DNA of 64,000 bases from Candidatus Gastranaerophilales bacterium (lineage in GTDB: Bacteria > Cyanobacteriota > Vampirovibrionia > Gastranaerophilales > Gastranaerophilaceae). Shown in pieces: positions 16,575-24,532 of the stretch. Positions within the stretch are counted from its first letter, which is position 1. Every line of letters begins with the position of its first letter. Location of the stretch: contig CALVEL010000009.1 of the NCBI GenBank assembly GCA_944326565.1, positions 1 through 64,000 of the forward strand, read 5' to 3'. The position numbers and the translations under genes were made by a program. Under the pieces are notes generated by a model. That model was not told the origin of the DNA. It searched no databases and saw nothing but the letters and a program-made list of their open reading frames with translations.

Positions 16575-17804
16575 ATGAAAAAGGAATTTGATTATAAAGC
16601 TATAAAAGATAAGAAAGAAATAATAGAAGGTAAAATTGAAGCAGAAAATCTACAGGATGCAAAAGCTAAAATCAGAGAAATGGATTTGATACCTTTGAAT
16701 GTTTTTGAATCTGAAGATTTATCAAATAAATTAGGTAAAAATTCAAATAATTGTGGGCATGTTAAATTTTTAAGTTTACAGGAAAAAATTTCATTTGTTT
16801 CTGAGCTTCAAGTTATGCTTGCTTCAGGTATAAGTATAATTGATGCTTTAGCTACTATTGAGCATAATGTTCACAGTTCGAAATTGAAAAGGATTTCAAT
16901 TGAGCTGCAAAAAGCTATAATGAATGGAAAAACTTTTACTGAAGCAGTAAATTACTTATATCATGATTTATTTGGCGATACTTTTATTGATTTATGTGCA
17001 ACAGGTGAAGTCTCAGGCGAGTTAGAGACAACTCTTGAAAGATTAGTTATGATGTTGAAAAAGCAAGATGAAATAAAAGGCAGCATAATTCAAGCTTTAA
17101 TTTATCCTTGTATTTTGATAGTAATAATGTTTATTTTGCTCGTAGGATTTTCAAAATTTGTATTTCCTAAATTTATTAATTTTATCATAGATAATGGGGC
17201 TGATATTCCTCCGTTTGCAAATGCTGTAGTTGGGACTTTGCATTTTGTCGATAATTATTGGTGGTTTTGTCTGTTGATTATTTTGGCAGTAGTCGGATTG
17301 GTAAATTTTTTGGCTCAAAACACCATGACAAGAACTTTTTTTGATAAATTATTTTTGAAACTTCCGATAATAAATGATTTTGTGAATTATATAAATTTAT
17401 CTAATTATGTATGTGTATTAAGTGTTTCCTACACAGCAGGAGTACCTTTTATCAAGGGTTTGGAACTTGCAGAAAGAACTATCGGCAATACAGAAATCCG
17501 AAAGAAAGCTAAAATCGTTAACAAAATGATGGAAAAAGGAAATACATTATCTTATTCACTTAACTCAAGCAATCTTTTACCAGGTGCTCTAGTCACTATG
17601 ATATCAGCAGGGGAAAAAGCCGGTAATCTTTCTAAAATGCTTGATGATTGTGTTGCTGTAATTGATAAAAAAATTAATATGGTATTGCAGGCTCTGACCA
17701 AAGCTTTTGAGCCTGCATTAATAATTACTTTAGGTATATTTGTTTTAGTAATAGCTATTGCATTTATGCAGATGTATATTTCTATGATAAAAGCTATAGC
17801 ATAG
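16575..17804 (+). CDS. pilC: Type IV pilus / type II secretion inner-membrane platform protein (PilC/GspF)
   Basis: The polytopic platform protein that couples the assembly ATPase to pilin extraction. The N terminus (FDYKAIKDKKEIIEGKIEAE) is the small GspF-type domain, followed by two repeated T2SSF domains: the first around 70-190 (FVSELQVMLASGISIIDAL, GEVSGELETTLERLV) and the second around 270-395 (LSVSYTAGVPFIKGLEL, ISAGEKAGNLSKMLDD). Three membrane helices lie near 170-195, 225-245 and 380-402. 409 aa is normal. No other pilus assembly gene is adjacent, but two pilin-like genes lie at 39.3 and 53.3 kb and could be its clients. No strong ribosome binding site is visible. Confidence 0.9.
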   Translation: MKKEFDYKAIKDKKEIIEGKIEAENLQDAKAKIREMDLIPLNVFESEDLSNKLGKNSNNCGHVKFLSLQEKISFVSELQVMLASGISIIDALATIEHNVHSSKLKRISIELQKAIMNGKTFTEAVNYLYHDLFGDTFIDLCATGEVSGELETTLERLVMMLKKQDEIKGSIIQALIYPCILIVIMFILLVGFSKFVFPKFINFIIDNGADIPPFANAVVGTLHFVDNYWWFCLLIILAVVGLVNFLAQNTMTRTFFDKLFLKLPIINDFVNYINLSNYVCVLSVSYTAGVPFIKGLELAERTIGNTEIRKKAKIVNKMMEKGNTLSYSLNSSNLLPGALVTMISAGEKAGNLSKMLDDCVAVIDKKINMVLQALTKAFEPALIITLGIFVLVIAIAFMQMYISMIKAIA

Positions 17805-17805
17805 T

Positions 17806-19206
17806 CTAGTCTTTATTGAAAAACTTTAAAATTTTATCAATAAGCCCTTCTTCTTCTGCCATTTCTGTATTTTCTAATTTTGCAAGGTGGCTTTTTACAG
17901 CATCATAATCTTGAGCGGTTGTCGCGACTTGAAGATATTTCTTATAAAATTCTACAGCAGATGGCTTATTTTTAAGCTTTTCATAGCTTTGAGCCAAGCG
18001 TTTAATTAATCCATAATTTCTTTTATCCGCTTCATACCATTTTTCTAAATAATCACATTCAGCTTTGTAATCACCTATACTTTCTCTAAAATTAGCAAGT
18101 TTTTCAAGGGCTTTTGTATTATTAGGCTCTAGGTTTGAAAGCTTTTCATAAAATTCCATAGAGTGGTTTTTATCTCCGCATTCTTCTAAAAGAATAGCGA
18201 GAGATGTAATTAAATTAGGATCATTGTCTTTAATTTGGTAGGCATTAAGGTATTCATTTATTGCTATATCTTTGTTGCCTCGGATAATGTTATATTTCCC
18301 CCAGTTTACATGAGCATTATATTCATCTTTTTGGCTTTCGCATATCATTGCTTTCATTTGATAGGTAAGCGGGGAATTCTTTTGAAGTTTATCGAATTCT
18401 TCTACTGCTTCAAAAGCTTTGTCAAAATCTTTTTGCATATAATGGTATTGAGCAAGCAAAGAATAATAATTAGGTGTGTTTTTTGACTTTTCATCAGCTT
18501 TTTCTATAAGTTTATAGGCTTCATAGGTATCCCCTTGTTCTAAAAGACATTTAGCTTTTAAAAGTTCATCTTTTGTGATTTCAATTGCTTTATCAAGATT
18601 GTTATTTTTTAAATATAGCTGAGCTAGAGGCTCTCTTATTTTATCAACGGCAATCCCTTTTGAGTAGGCTCTTTCAAGAATATTTATTGCACTAGGCAGT
18701 GCATCTTCTGCTATATAAAGATTTGCAAGATTCAAATAGGTCTCAGAGGGAATTTCTTCATAGTCAATTAGTTTCAAATATTCATCGATTGCTTTGGTAT
18801 TATTTCCTGTCTGTGCATACAAAGAACCAAGTACAAATCTTGTTGTGATTATGTCTTTTTCTTCTTGAGTGTGATTTAGAGCTTTTTTAAAATCATTTAT
18901 TGCATGCTCAAATTTATGTTCTATTGAATGGAGATTTCCGCGGTATACATAATATTTAAATCGGTCATTATCTTGATATATATCCATCAGTTGTTCATAT
19001 ACCATTGTATTCGTTGCATCAAATTCCAAAATTTTTGAATAGTAATCGGCTGCTTCATTTTTTTTACCTAGCATCATGGAAAGATGTCCTAATCTTTCTA
19101 TTAAATTCATATCTTTTGGATTAGCCTCATGCAATTTTTTATATTCTTCAAAAGCTTTATCATATTGTTCATTTTCTTCATACTGTTCTGCGATTTGTAG
19201 ACTCAT
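17806..19206 (-). CDS. Tetratricopeptide-repeat protein
   Basis: Almost the whole 466-residue protein is built of TPR-type 34-residue helical pairs; repeats such as NLIERLGHLSMMLGKKNEAA, NLANLYIAEDALPSAINILE and LASLAILLEECGDKN-like units can be followed from residue 1 to about 440. There is no signal peptide or membrane segment, so it is a cytoplasmic scaffold. The ATG at 19206 (MSLQIAEQYEE) has AAAGGAG seven bases upstream and is preferred to one at 19236. It ends two bases from the end of the convergent pilC-like gene. The partner proteins are unknown. Confidence 0.82.
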   Translation of the reverse strand: MSLQIAEQYEENEQYDKAFEEYKKLHEANPKDMNLIERLGHLSMMLGKKNEAADYYSKILEFDATNTMVYEQLMDIYQDNDRFKYYVYRGNLHSIEHKFEHAINDFKKALNHTQEEKDIITTRFVLGSLYAQTGNNTKAIDEYLKLIDYEEIPSETYLNLANLYIAEDALPSAINILERAYSKGIAVDKIREPLAQLYLKNNNLDKAIEITKDELLKAKCLLEQGDTYEAYKLIEKADEKSKNTPNYYSLLAQYHYMQKDFDKAFEAVEEFDKLQKNSPLTYQMKAMICESQKDEYNAHVNWGKYNIIRGNKDIAINEYLNAYQIKDNDPNLITSLAILLEECGDKNHSMEFYEKLSNLEPNNTKALEKLANFRESIGDYKAECDYLEKWYEADKRNYGLIKRLAQSYEKLKNKPSAVEFYKKYLQVATTAQDYDAVKSHLAKLENTEMAEEEGLIDKILKFFNKD

Positions 19207-19264
19207 GTTATACTCCTTTAAAATAATTATATTCAAAAATTAATGTAATAAATAACCTTATAGG

Positions 19265-19822
19265 CTAATTATATTGATTTTGAGCTTTGTAGATATCATT
19301 CTCAAAATAAAATTCAACAGCTTCGACTGCTCGTTTAATAGAATTTTTTAAATCAATAAGTTGTTCTTTAGAAAAATTTTGTAGAACAAAAGCTTCTGCA
19401 GGAATTGGAGGCTGTGGGCCTATTCCGAATTTGAGTCTTGCAAAGTCTTTAGTCCCTAAATGTTTGATAATGGACTTTATTCCATTGTGTCCACCATCAG
19501 AACCGTTTGCTCGAAATCTTAATTTCCCTAAATCAATTGATAGATCGTCATAAATTACTAAGATATCTTTAATATCAATTTTATAATAATTAATAACCGC
19601 TTCCAGAGCTTCACCGGATAGATTCATAAAAGTTGTAGGTTTAATTAATAATATATCAATCCCGTTGAGTTTTAGTTTTGAAATCATGCATTTGAGTTTT
19701 TTTTCTTCTTTGTATTCAACTCCTTGGTCTAATGCAATTTTGTCGAGCACCATAAAACCAGCATTATGTCTTGTAAATAGATATTTTTCACCAATATTTC
19801 CTAAACCAGCAATTAATTTCAT
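19265..19822 (-). CDS. pth: Peptidyl-tRNA hydrolase
   Basis: Cleaves the ester bond of peptidyl-tRNAs released by stalled ribosomes. The N terminus GLGNIGEKY....RHNAGF carries the catalytic histidine H19 and substrate-binding N20; D92 in VIYDDLSIDLGKLR and the GSDGGHNGIKSI loop are also conserved. Length 185 aa is standard. It lies 58 bases upstream of the TPR gene on the same strand and could be co-transcribed with it. Confidence 0.96.
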   Translation of the reverse strand: MKLIAGLGNIGEKYLFTRHNAGFMVLDKIALDQGVEYKEEKKLKCMISKLKLNGIDILLIKPTTFMNLSGEALEAVINYYKIDIKDILVIYDDLSIDLGKLRFRANGSDGGHNGIKSIIKHLGTKDFARLKFGIGPQPPIPAEAFVLQNFSKEQLIDLKNSIKRAVEAVEFYFENDIYKAQNQYN

Positions 19823-19955
19823 ATATTTTACCTTTAATTAATTATTATTTTAACGCAAATAAATATTACCGCCTCGATTTACCATGCTTTCGCTTAACAA
19901 AATGATAGAAAACTCTTATTTTAATAATGAACTTAAACAACATGAGGATAAAAAT

Positions 19956-20525
19956 ATGAATTCAAAAAGTAAACCTATTATTCAAGAAAAAAGTTCAGAA
20001 AAAGTTGCTAATTTTTTGGACAAAAATGGTATTCATAAGAAAGATTTTGCAGAAATGATAGGAGTTACATTATCATATGTATATAACTTAATAGATAATA
20101 CAATTCCTTTTTCTACACGCGGTACAACCTTAGAACGAATTGCAACAGTTATGGAAATAGAGCCGGATGATTTTGAAGAATATAAAATTCCTCAAGAGCC
20201 GATATTAATTGATGAAAATGTTCAATTCCTAAAAAAAGTTATGCAGGAAAAAGGTATGAGTACAGTGAATTTTTTAAAGGCGTTTCCTCGTAAAAAGAGA
20301 TTGGAAATAGTTGATATATTAAGAGGCAGTATCCCTATCCCAATAGATTATAAAGAATTAAGCATGATTGCCCAAGTTTTAGATATAGATAAAGATAGTA
20401 TCTATGATATGTGGGAAAAACGCATGAAACAAGTATTGGAAATAAGCGGGATGAATATATATTCAAATGCTGCGCTTGTAAATGCAATGTTTGATTGTGC
20501 AAAAAAATACATAGATTTACAATAG
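19956..20525 (+). CDS. Protein with two tandem Cro/C1-type HTH domains
   Basis: The first half (VANFLDKNGIHKKDFAEMIG ... LERIATVMEIEPDDF) is a recognisable XRE helix-turn-helix. The second half (VQFLKKVMQEKGMSTVNFLK ... LSMIAQVLDIDKDSI) has the same pattern at the same spacing, so this is probably a duplicated HTH. A C-terminal tail of about 35 residues follows. ATG 19956 has GAGGA eight bases upstream; an in-frame ATG at 19884 has none and is less likely. 189 aa. Followed by a strong terminator. Target and ligand unknown. Confidence 0.72.
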   Translation: MNSKSKPIIQEKSSEKVANFLDKNGIHKKDFAEMIGVTLSYVYNLIDNTIPFSTRGTTLERIATVMEIEPDDFEEYKIPQEPILIDENVQFLKKVMQEKGMSTVNFLKAFPRKKRLEIVDILRGSIPIPIDYKELSMIAQVLDIDKDSIYDMWEKRMKQVLEISGMNIYSNAALVNAMFDCAKKYIDLQ

Positions 20526-20551
20526 TTTCCGTAATAATTAATTTTCTAGCC

Positions 20552-20579
20552 CCGCCTTTTGTTTTAAAAGGCGGTTTTT
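20552..20579 (+). terminator. Terminator of double-HTH gene
   Basis: CCGCCTTTT / AAAAGGCGG (nine base pairs, five-base loop) followed by TTTTT. Confidence 0.9.
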
Positions 20580-20625
20580 GCTTTTTTATTAAAAAAATAA
20601 AATCAAAAATAATTTAATAAAACTG

Positions 20626-20654
20626 TTGACATAAAATTTTGTTCTTGCTAACAT
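20626..20654 (+). promoter_or_regulatory. tRNA-Lys promoter
   Basis: TTGACA (20626-20631), 17-base spacer, TAACAT (20649-20654), 36 bases before the mature 5' end of tRNA-Lys. Confidence 0.85.
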
Positions 20655-20690
20655 AAAGACATTGACGAAATGAATAGCAAGAATTAGTTT

Positions 20691-20763
20691 GCGCTTGTAG
20701 CTCAGCAGGTAGAGCACTCCCCTTTTAAGGGATAGGTCGCGCGTTCGAATCGCGCCAAGCGCA
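20691..20763 (+). tRNA. tRNA-Lys (anticodon UUU)
   Basis: A 73-base cloverleaf: acceptor GCGCTTG / CAAGCGC, D-arm GCTC/GAGC, anticodon loop CTTTTAA (anticodon TTT), T-arm GCGCG/CGCGC with TTCGAAT, discriminator A. CCA is not encoded. No terminator follows before the next gene, so read-through into it is possible. Confidence 0.97.
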
Positions 20764-20813
20764 ATTTTTTATTGGTCGGTTTTCGTAAAAGTTCACAAGA
20801 TGTTCACAGTTTT

Positions 20814-21413
20814 ATGCAAAAAAATATAAATGAAATATTATCAATTGCTCAAAATAATCAAAAATCTGCCTATCAATTAATAGAAAATCTCAAAATTGAA
20901 AAATTATGGGAAAGTATCGGCTGTGAAATTAATCTTGTTGGTTCTTTGAAAACCGGATTATTAATGAAACATCTTGATATTGATTTTCATGTATATTCAA
21001 ATGAACTTTCTATTGAAAAAAGTTTTTCTGTAATTTTAGAATTGATTAAAAATCCCAAAGTTAAAAAATTTTCATTCAAAAATCTGATGCATACCGAAGA
21101 AAATTGTCTTGAATGGCATTTATTTTGCTGTGATGAATTTGATAGAGAGTGGCAGATAGATATAATTCATATGCTTCAAAAATCAAAATACTACGGTTAT
21201 TTTGAAAATGTAGCAGACCGAATTCTATTGATGATGAATGAGCAAATAAAAAATATAATTTTGAAGTTAAAGTATGAAACTCCTGAAGATATAAAAATTA
21301 TGGGTATAGAATATTATCGTGCTGTATTAGAATTTGGTATTAATAATTATGCTGATTTTATAGATTGGCATAATAAAAACAAAGTAGACGGGATTTTGTT
21401 TTGGACTCCTTAA
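20814..21413 (+). CDS. Nucleotidyltransferase-fold protein
   Basis: The segment LVGSLKTGLLMKHLDIDFHVYS is the classic NTase core: G-S, a short helix, then D-x-D on a strand, as in minimal nucleotidyltransferases and aminoglycoside adenylyltransferases. A third acidic strand may be WQIDIIHM. No other domain is clear. ATG 20814 is chosen, but a TTG at 20772 in the same frame also works, and neither has a good ribosome binding site. About 199 aa. It directly follows tRNA-Lys with no terminator or promoter visible, so it may be transcribed with the tRNA. Substrate unknown; an aminoglycoside-type, tRNA-directed or metabolic role are all possible. Confidence 0.65.
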   Translation: MQKNINEILSIAQNNQKSAYQLIENLKIEKLWESIGCEINLVGSLKTGLLMKHLDIDFHVYSNELSIEKSFSVILELIKNPKVKKFSFKNLMHTEENCLEWHLFCCDEFDREWQIDIIHMLQKSKYYGYFENVADRILLMMNEQIKNIILKLKYETPEDIKIMGIEYYRAVLEFGINNYADFIDWHNKNKVDGILFWTP

Positions 21414-21422
21414 TGAAAATGC

Positions 21423-21452
21423 TTGACTTATAATTTTTCTTATGTTTAGAAT
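21423..21452 (+). promoter_or_regulatory. Probable promoter of glycogen-synthase-like gene
   Basis: TTGACT (21423-21428), 18-base spacer, TAGAAT (21447-21452). It would give a leader of roughly 140 bases that contains the hairpin at 21520-21559. Confidence 0.5.
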
Positions 21453-21519
21453 TAGTTATCTCTTTTAATGTTTATTTATTTTCTGCAGTGAGGAGAAAGT
21501 TAAATAAATGTAACAATTT

Positions 21520-21559
21520 GTGAAATGTAATTTTGCATATAGCAAAATCTAATTTTCAC
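21520..21559 (+). promoter_or_regulatory. Leader hairpin before glycogen-synthase-like gene
   Basis: GTGAAA / TTTCAC enclose a small internal loop and then ATTTTGC / GCAAAAT around a five-base loop. It ends 40 bases before the ATG at 21600. It could fold in the mRNA leader or act as an operator; function unknown. Confidence 0.4.
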
Positions 21560-21599
21560 GCGTTTATATATCTTAGTTATATCCTATTGTGAGGTAATT

Positions 21600-24440
21600 A
21601 TGAGTTCAGTAAAAAAAATTTCGTTTGGTAATGGTCAATTTAGTCAATTTATGTACACACAACCTACTCAAACAGTTCCGTTACAACAGCCTGTGGTATT
21701 AAATTCAAAAGACTCGAGAGCAAATTCCGACAATAGTGTAAGAAATATAGCATATATTTCCTCAGCTTTGGCTTTGGTCTCATTGGGTGTAACAACCGGT
21801 ATGGCAATAAAAGCAAGGAAAATTCCTAAAACTAATGAGGATGGTTTACTTACTGTAATTCAGCAAAGCTTGAAAACGTTAGGTGATGATGTTCAGGGAC
21901 TTAAAGCGAAAGCGGATATTGAATCAAAAATAAATGAAAGACTGCAAGGATATAATGATTGGATAAAAGGTTTAGAAAATAAAATTTCGCAAAATAGTGA
22001 GTGGTATGATAATTGGATTAAATCAGTTGAAAAAAATTCCAAAGAAAAGGGTGATTTTTCAGTTGGATGGCTGAAAGCTCTTGAAGAGCGTTTAAACGCT
22101 GTAGCATCAAGAGTAAGTGAAATGTCCGCGACCGAGCGTAATATTATAAAAATTGACGGTTTTAATTTACTTCAGAATATAGGAACAGACGGCTCAAGGG
22201 TAGCTTTACCAAAATCAGTTGTTGAAGAGCTGCAAACAACAGCTTCAAAAATTATTAATGGAGATGTTCAGTTGCCTAAACTAAGTCCTAGTTCAACTAC
22301 TTGGTCATTAACAGCAGAATCAATCCCAGAAAAAGAAGGCGGACTTGGAGAAGTGCCTGTACAAATTGCTAAAAATATGACTAAAGAGCTTAAATTGAAT
22401 AACTTTTTGCTTCGTCCGATAAATGAAATTCCAGGAGTCTCATCAATTGTAGAACGTGATGGTAAATGGCATTATACCTATAAAGATCTAAGTATGGATG
22501 TAGATAAAATTGCAGAGTTTGATATTTATGCATTCAGAAATGGCAGAACAGAAAAACAACCTATAGAAGTTTTTTATGGAATAGACCCTAAATTTGGTTT
22601 CAAACGTTTGATGTTCAGAAATAAAGACTTTTTCGGAGCAAATGGTCTGTATAAAGATTCTCAACGTGCTTCAGAAAAAGAACGTTTTGCATTTTTCCCA
22701 AAAGCAGTATATGAATTTACAAAGCTAAAATTGGATCCTAATTCACAGACTTCATATAAAATATTTAATCAAAAGCTCTTTGATGAAATTCAGCCACCTG
22801 ATGCATTTTTGCTTAATGACTGGCATACTTCAGCAATGGCAGGTTTAACTAAATTATTGGCACCGGTGGAAGCTGCAATGGGTGAACTTTCTAAAGGTAC
22901 TGCTGAAAAATTAAAGAAAATGAATTGTCTTGAAATTATTCATAATGCTGACTATCAAGGTCAGGATTGGCAGCATGCGGGAGATATTTTAAATACATTA
23001 TACGGTAAATACGCATATGATATTTATACAAATGCAAAAACGGGTCTTGAACCGGCAGGTTTGCAAAATATACATGTGATAGATGGCTCAATAAATCTTG
23101 CTAATGTTGCAGCTTCTTTGGCAAATAAATTAAAACCAGTATCTCCAAATTATGCCAAAGAACTAGGCAATGAATTTGATCGCAGCAGATCACTACAACA
23201 TATTTTCCAAAAGCGTTTAGCCGCAGGTACAATGCAAGGTCATAGCAATGGCTGGGATAGGATTGTTAATGAAGTAAGCGGAAAAAATTTAAATGATTTT
23301 AATAATAATCTGAATTCTGATAAATTCGCAATTATTATGGATGGTATAGATTCTCTTGGTTTAACTGAAATTCAAAAGAAAAATATTAAAGAAGTATTTG
23401 TAGATAAAAATAACAAACCAGTTAAGCTAAAATACGATAATATGGAAAAAATATTAAAATCATTGAGAGATTTAGGCTTTAAAGAGTTGAATGAATTTTT
23501 AGATCGTATGGATGCAGAAGGTGTAACGAAATTAAGAACATTCAAACCTGAAGTTTATACTGATGATATCGAAACTATAATGGATGTAAGACGTCATAAT
23601 AAAGGTGAATTTTTAAGGTATTTACAATCTATGCAAGAGTATAACAAAACTAAAGGTAAATTATTTAATCTTGCAGAAGATGGTGTAACAGATTTGTCAA
23701 AAGTTAATTTTGATGATTTAGATAACCAAATAGTTCTTAATTGCGGAACACGTTTTGTAGGTCAAAAAGGAACAAATATTTTAGAAGGCGCAATGGAACA
23801 GATTTTGGAAGAATGGCCAAGCCGTTACCCAGATAAGCCAAAACCGATATTCCCAGTAGGCGGTGCTGACGGTGAAGGCGGTATTTGGGAACGCTCAATG
23901 AGAGGGTTTAAAGCTAGAATGGGCGAGAAGGCAGAAACAGTACCTTATATGGTAGGATATACGCCTAATAATATATTCCATGGCGGATCTGATATTACTT
24001 TATATCCATCACACTTTGAGCCTGATGGATCTAAGTGGGAGTCTTTGTACAAAGGTACTCCGGTTGTTGCAACAAGAGTCGGAGGTCATGTTGACAGTAT
24101 AATTGACGGATATAACGGATATCTTACAAAACGTACCGTGCCTGAGGTTAAAAATTCTGGTTATGATTATTTAGGTACAATGATATACGATTTTAAAGAA
24201 GCAATATATCGTGCATGTGATGATTTCTTTAATAAAGATAAATGGAAACAAATGGTAAGACATTCAATTGACGGAGACCAAAGTTGGCTTATTAAAAATA
24301 AAGATGGTCGAATAGTAGGCGGTGCTTTATTGGGTCATTTAGAAGATTTAGGCTATAATTTAGCTGATTTTCCGAATATTGCACCTTTAGAGGTCCGCAA
24401 AGCTTTTTCAGCAAGTCAGAAAGCGCTTAATTCAAAATAA
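21600..24440 (+). CDS. Membrane-anchored glycogen/starch synthase-like glycosyltransferase
   Basis: The C-terminal two thirds (from about residue 234) is a GT5-type synthase: SIPEKEGGLGEVPVQIAKNM corresponds to the KxGGL ADP-glucose site, DAFLLNDWHTSAM to the DWHT motif, IIHNADYQGQ to the IHN motif, and the C-terminal half has NCGTRFVGQKG, a HGGSDITLYPSHFEPDG motif and YKGTPVVATRVGGHVDSI. Ahead of it lie a KISFGNGQFS motif (5-14), a membrane helix (about 49-71) and a charged coiled-coil stretch (about 85-180). At 946 aa it is about twice normal length; insertions also lie within the catalytic region (about 520-700). GAGGT precedes the ATG. Sugar and acceptor may differ from glycogen. Confidence 0.8.
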   Translation: MSSVKKISFGNGQFSQFMYTQPTQTVPLQQPVVLNSKDSRANSDNSVRNIAYISSALALVSLGVTTGMAIKARKIPKTNEDGLLTVIQQSLKTLGDDVQGLKAKADIESKINERLQGYNDWIKGLENKISQNSEWYDNWIKSVEKNSKEKGDFSVGWLKALEERLNAVASRVSEMSATERNIIKIDGFNLLQNIGTDGSRVALPKSVVEELQTTASKIINGDVQLPKLSPSSTTWSLTAESIPEKEGGLGEVPVQIAKNMTKELKLNNFLLRPINEIPGVSSIVERDGKWHYTYKDLSMDVDKIAEFDIYAFRNGRTEKQPIEVFYGIDPKFGFKRLMFRNKDFFGANGLYKDSQRASEKERFAFFPKAVYEFTKLKLDPNSQTSYKIFNQKLFDEIQPPDAFLLNDWHTSAMAGLTKLLAPVEAAMGELSKGTAEKLKKMNCLEIIHNADYQGQDWQHAGDILNTLYGKYAYDIYTNAKTGLEPAGLQNIHVIDGSINLANVAASLANKLKPVSPNYAKELGNEFDRSRSLQHIFQKRLAAGTMQGHSNGWDRIVNEVSGKNLNDFNNNLNSDKFAIIMDGIDSLGLTEIQKKNIKEVFVDKNNKPVKLKYDNMEKILKSLRDLGFKELNEFLDRMDAEGVTKLRTFKPEVYTDDIETIMDVRRHNKGEFLRYLQSMQEYNKTKGKLFNLAEDGVTDLSKVNFDDLDNQIVLNCGTRFVGQKGTNILEGAMEQILEEWPSRYPDKPKPIFPVGGADGEGGIWERSMRGFKARMGEKAETVPYMVGYTPNNIFHGGSDITLYPSHFEPDGSKWESLYKGTPVVATRVGGHVDSIIDGYNGYLTKRTVPEVKNSGYDYLGTMIYDFKEAIYRACDDFFNKDKWKQMVRHSIDGDQSWLIKNKDGRIVGGALLGHLEDLGYNLADFPNIAPLEVRKAFSASQKALNSK

Positions 24441-24472
24441 AAATATAGTTAATTTTTATCACATTTTAAATT

Positions 24473-24500
24473 AAAGGAGTATATTTTATACTCCTTTTTT
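24473..24500 (+). terminator. Terminator of glycogen-synthase-like gene
   Basis: AAAGGAGTATA / TATACTCCTTT (11 base pairs, three-base loop), then a T run. Confidence 0.9.
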
Positions 24501-24532
24501 GTATAATTGACTTGTAGAATAAAAGAGGTATT

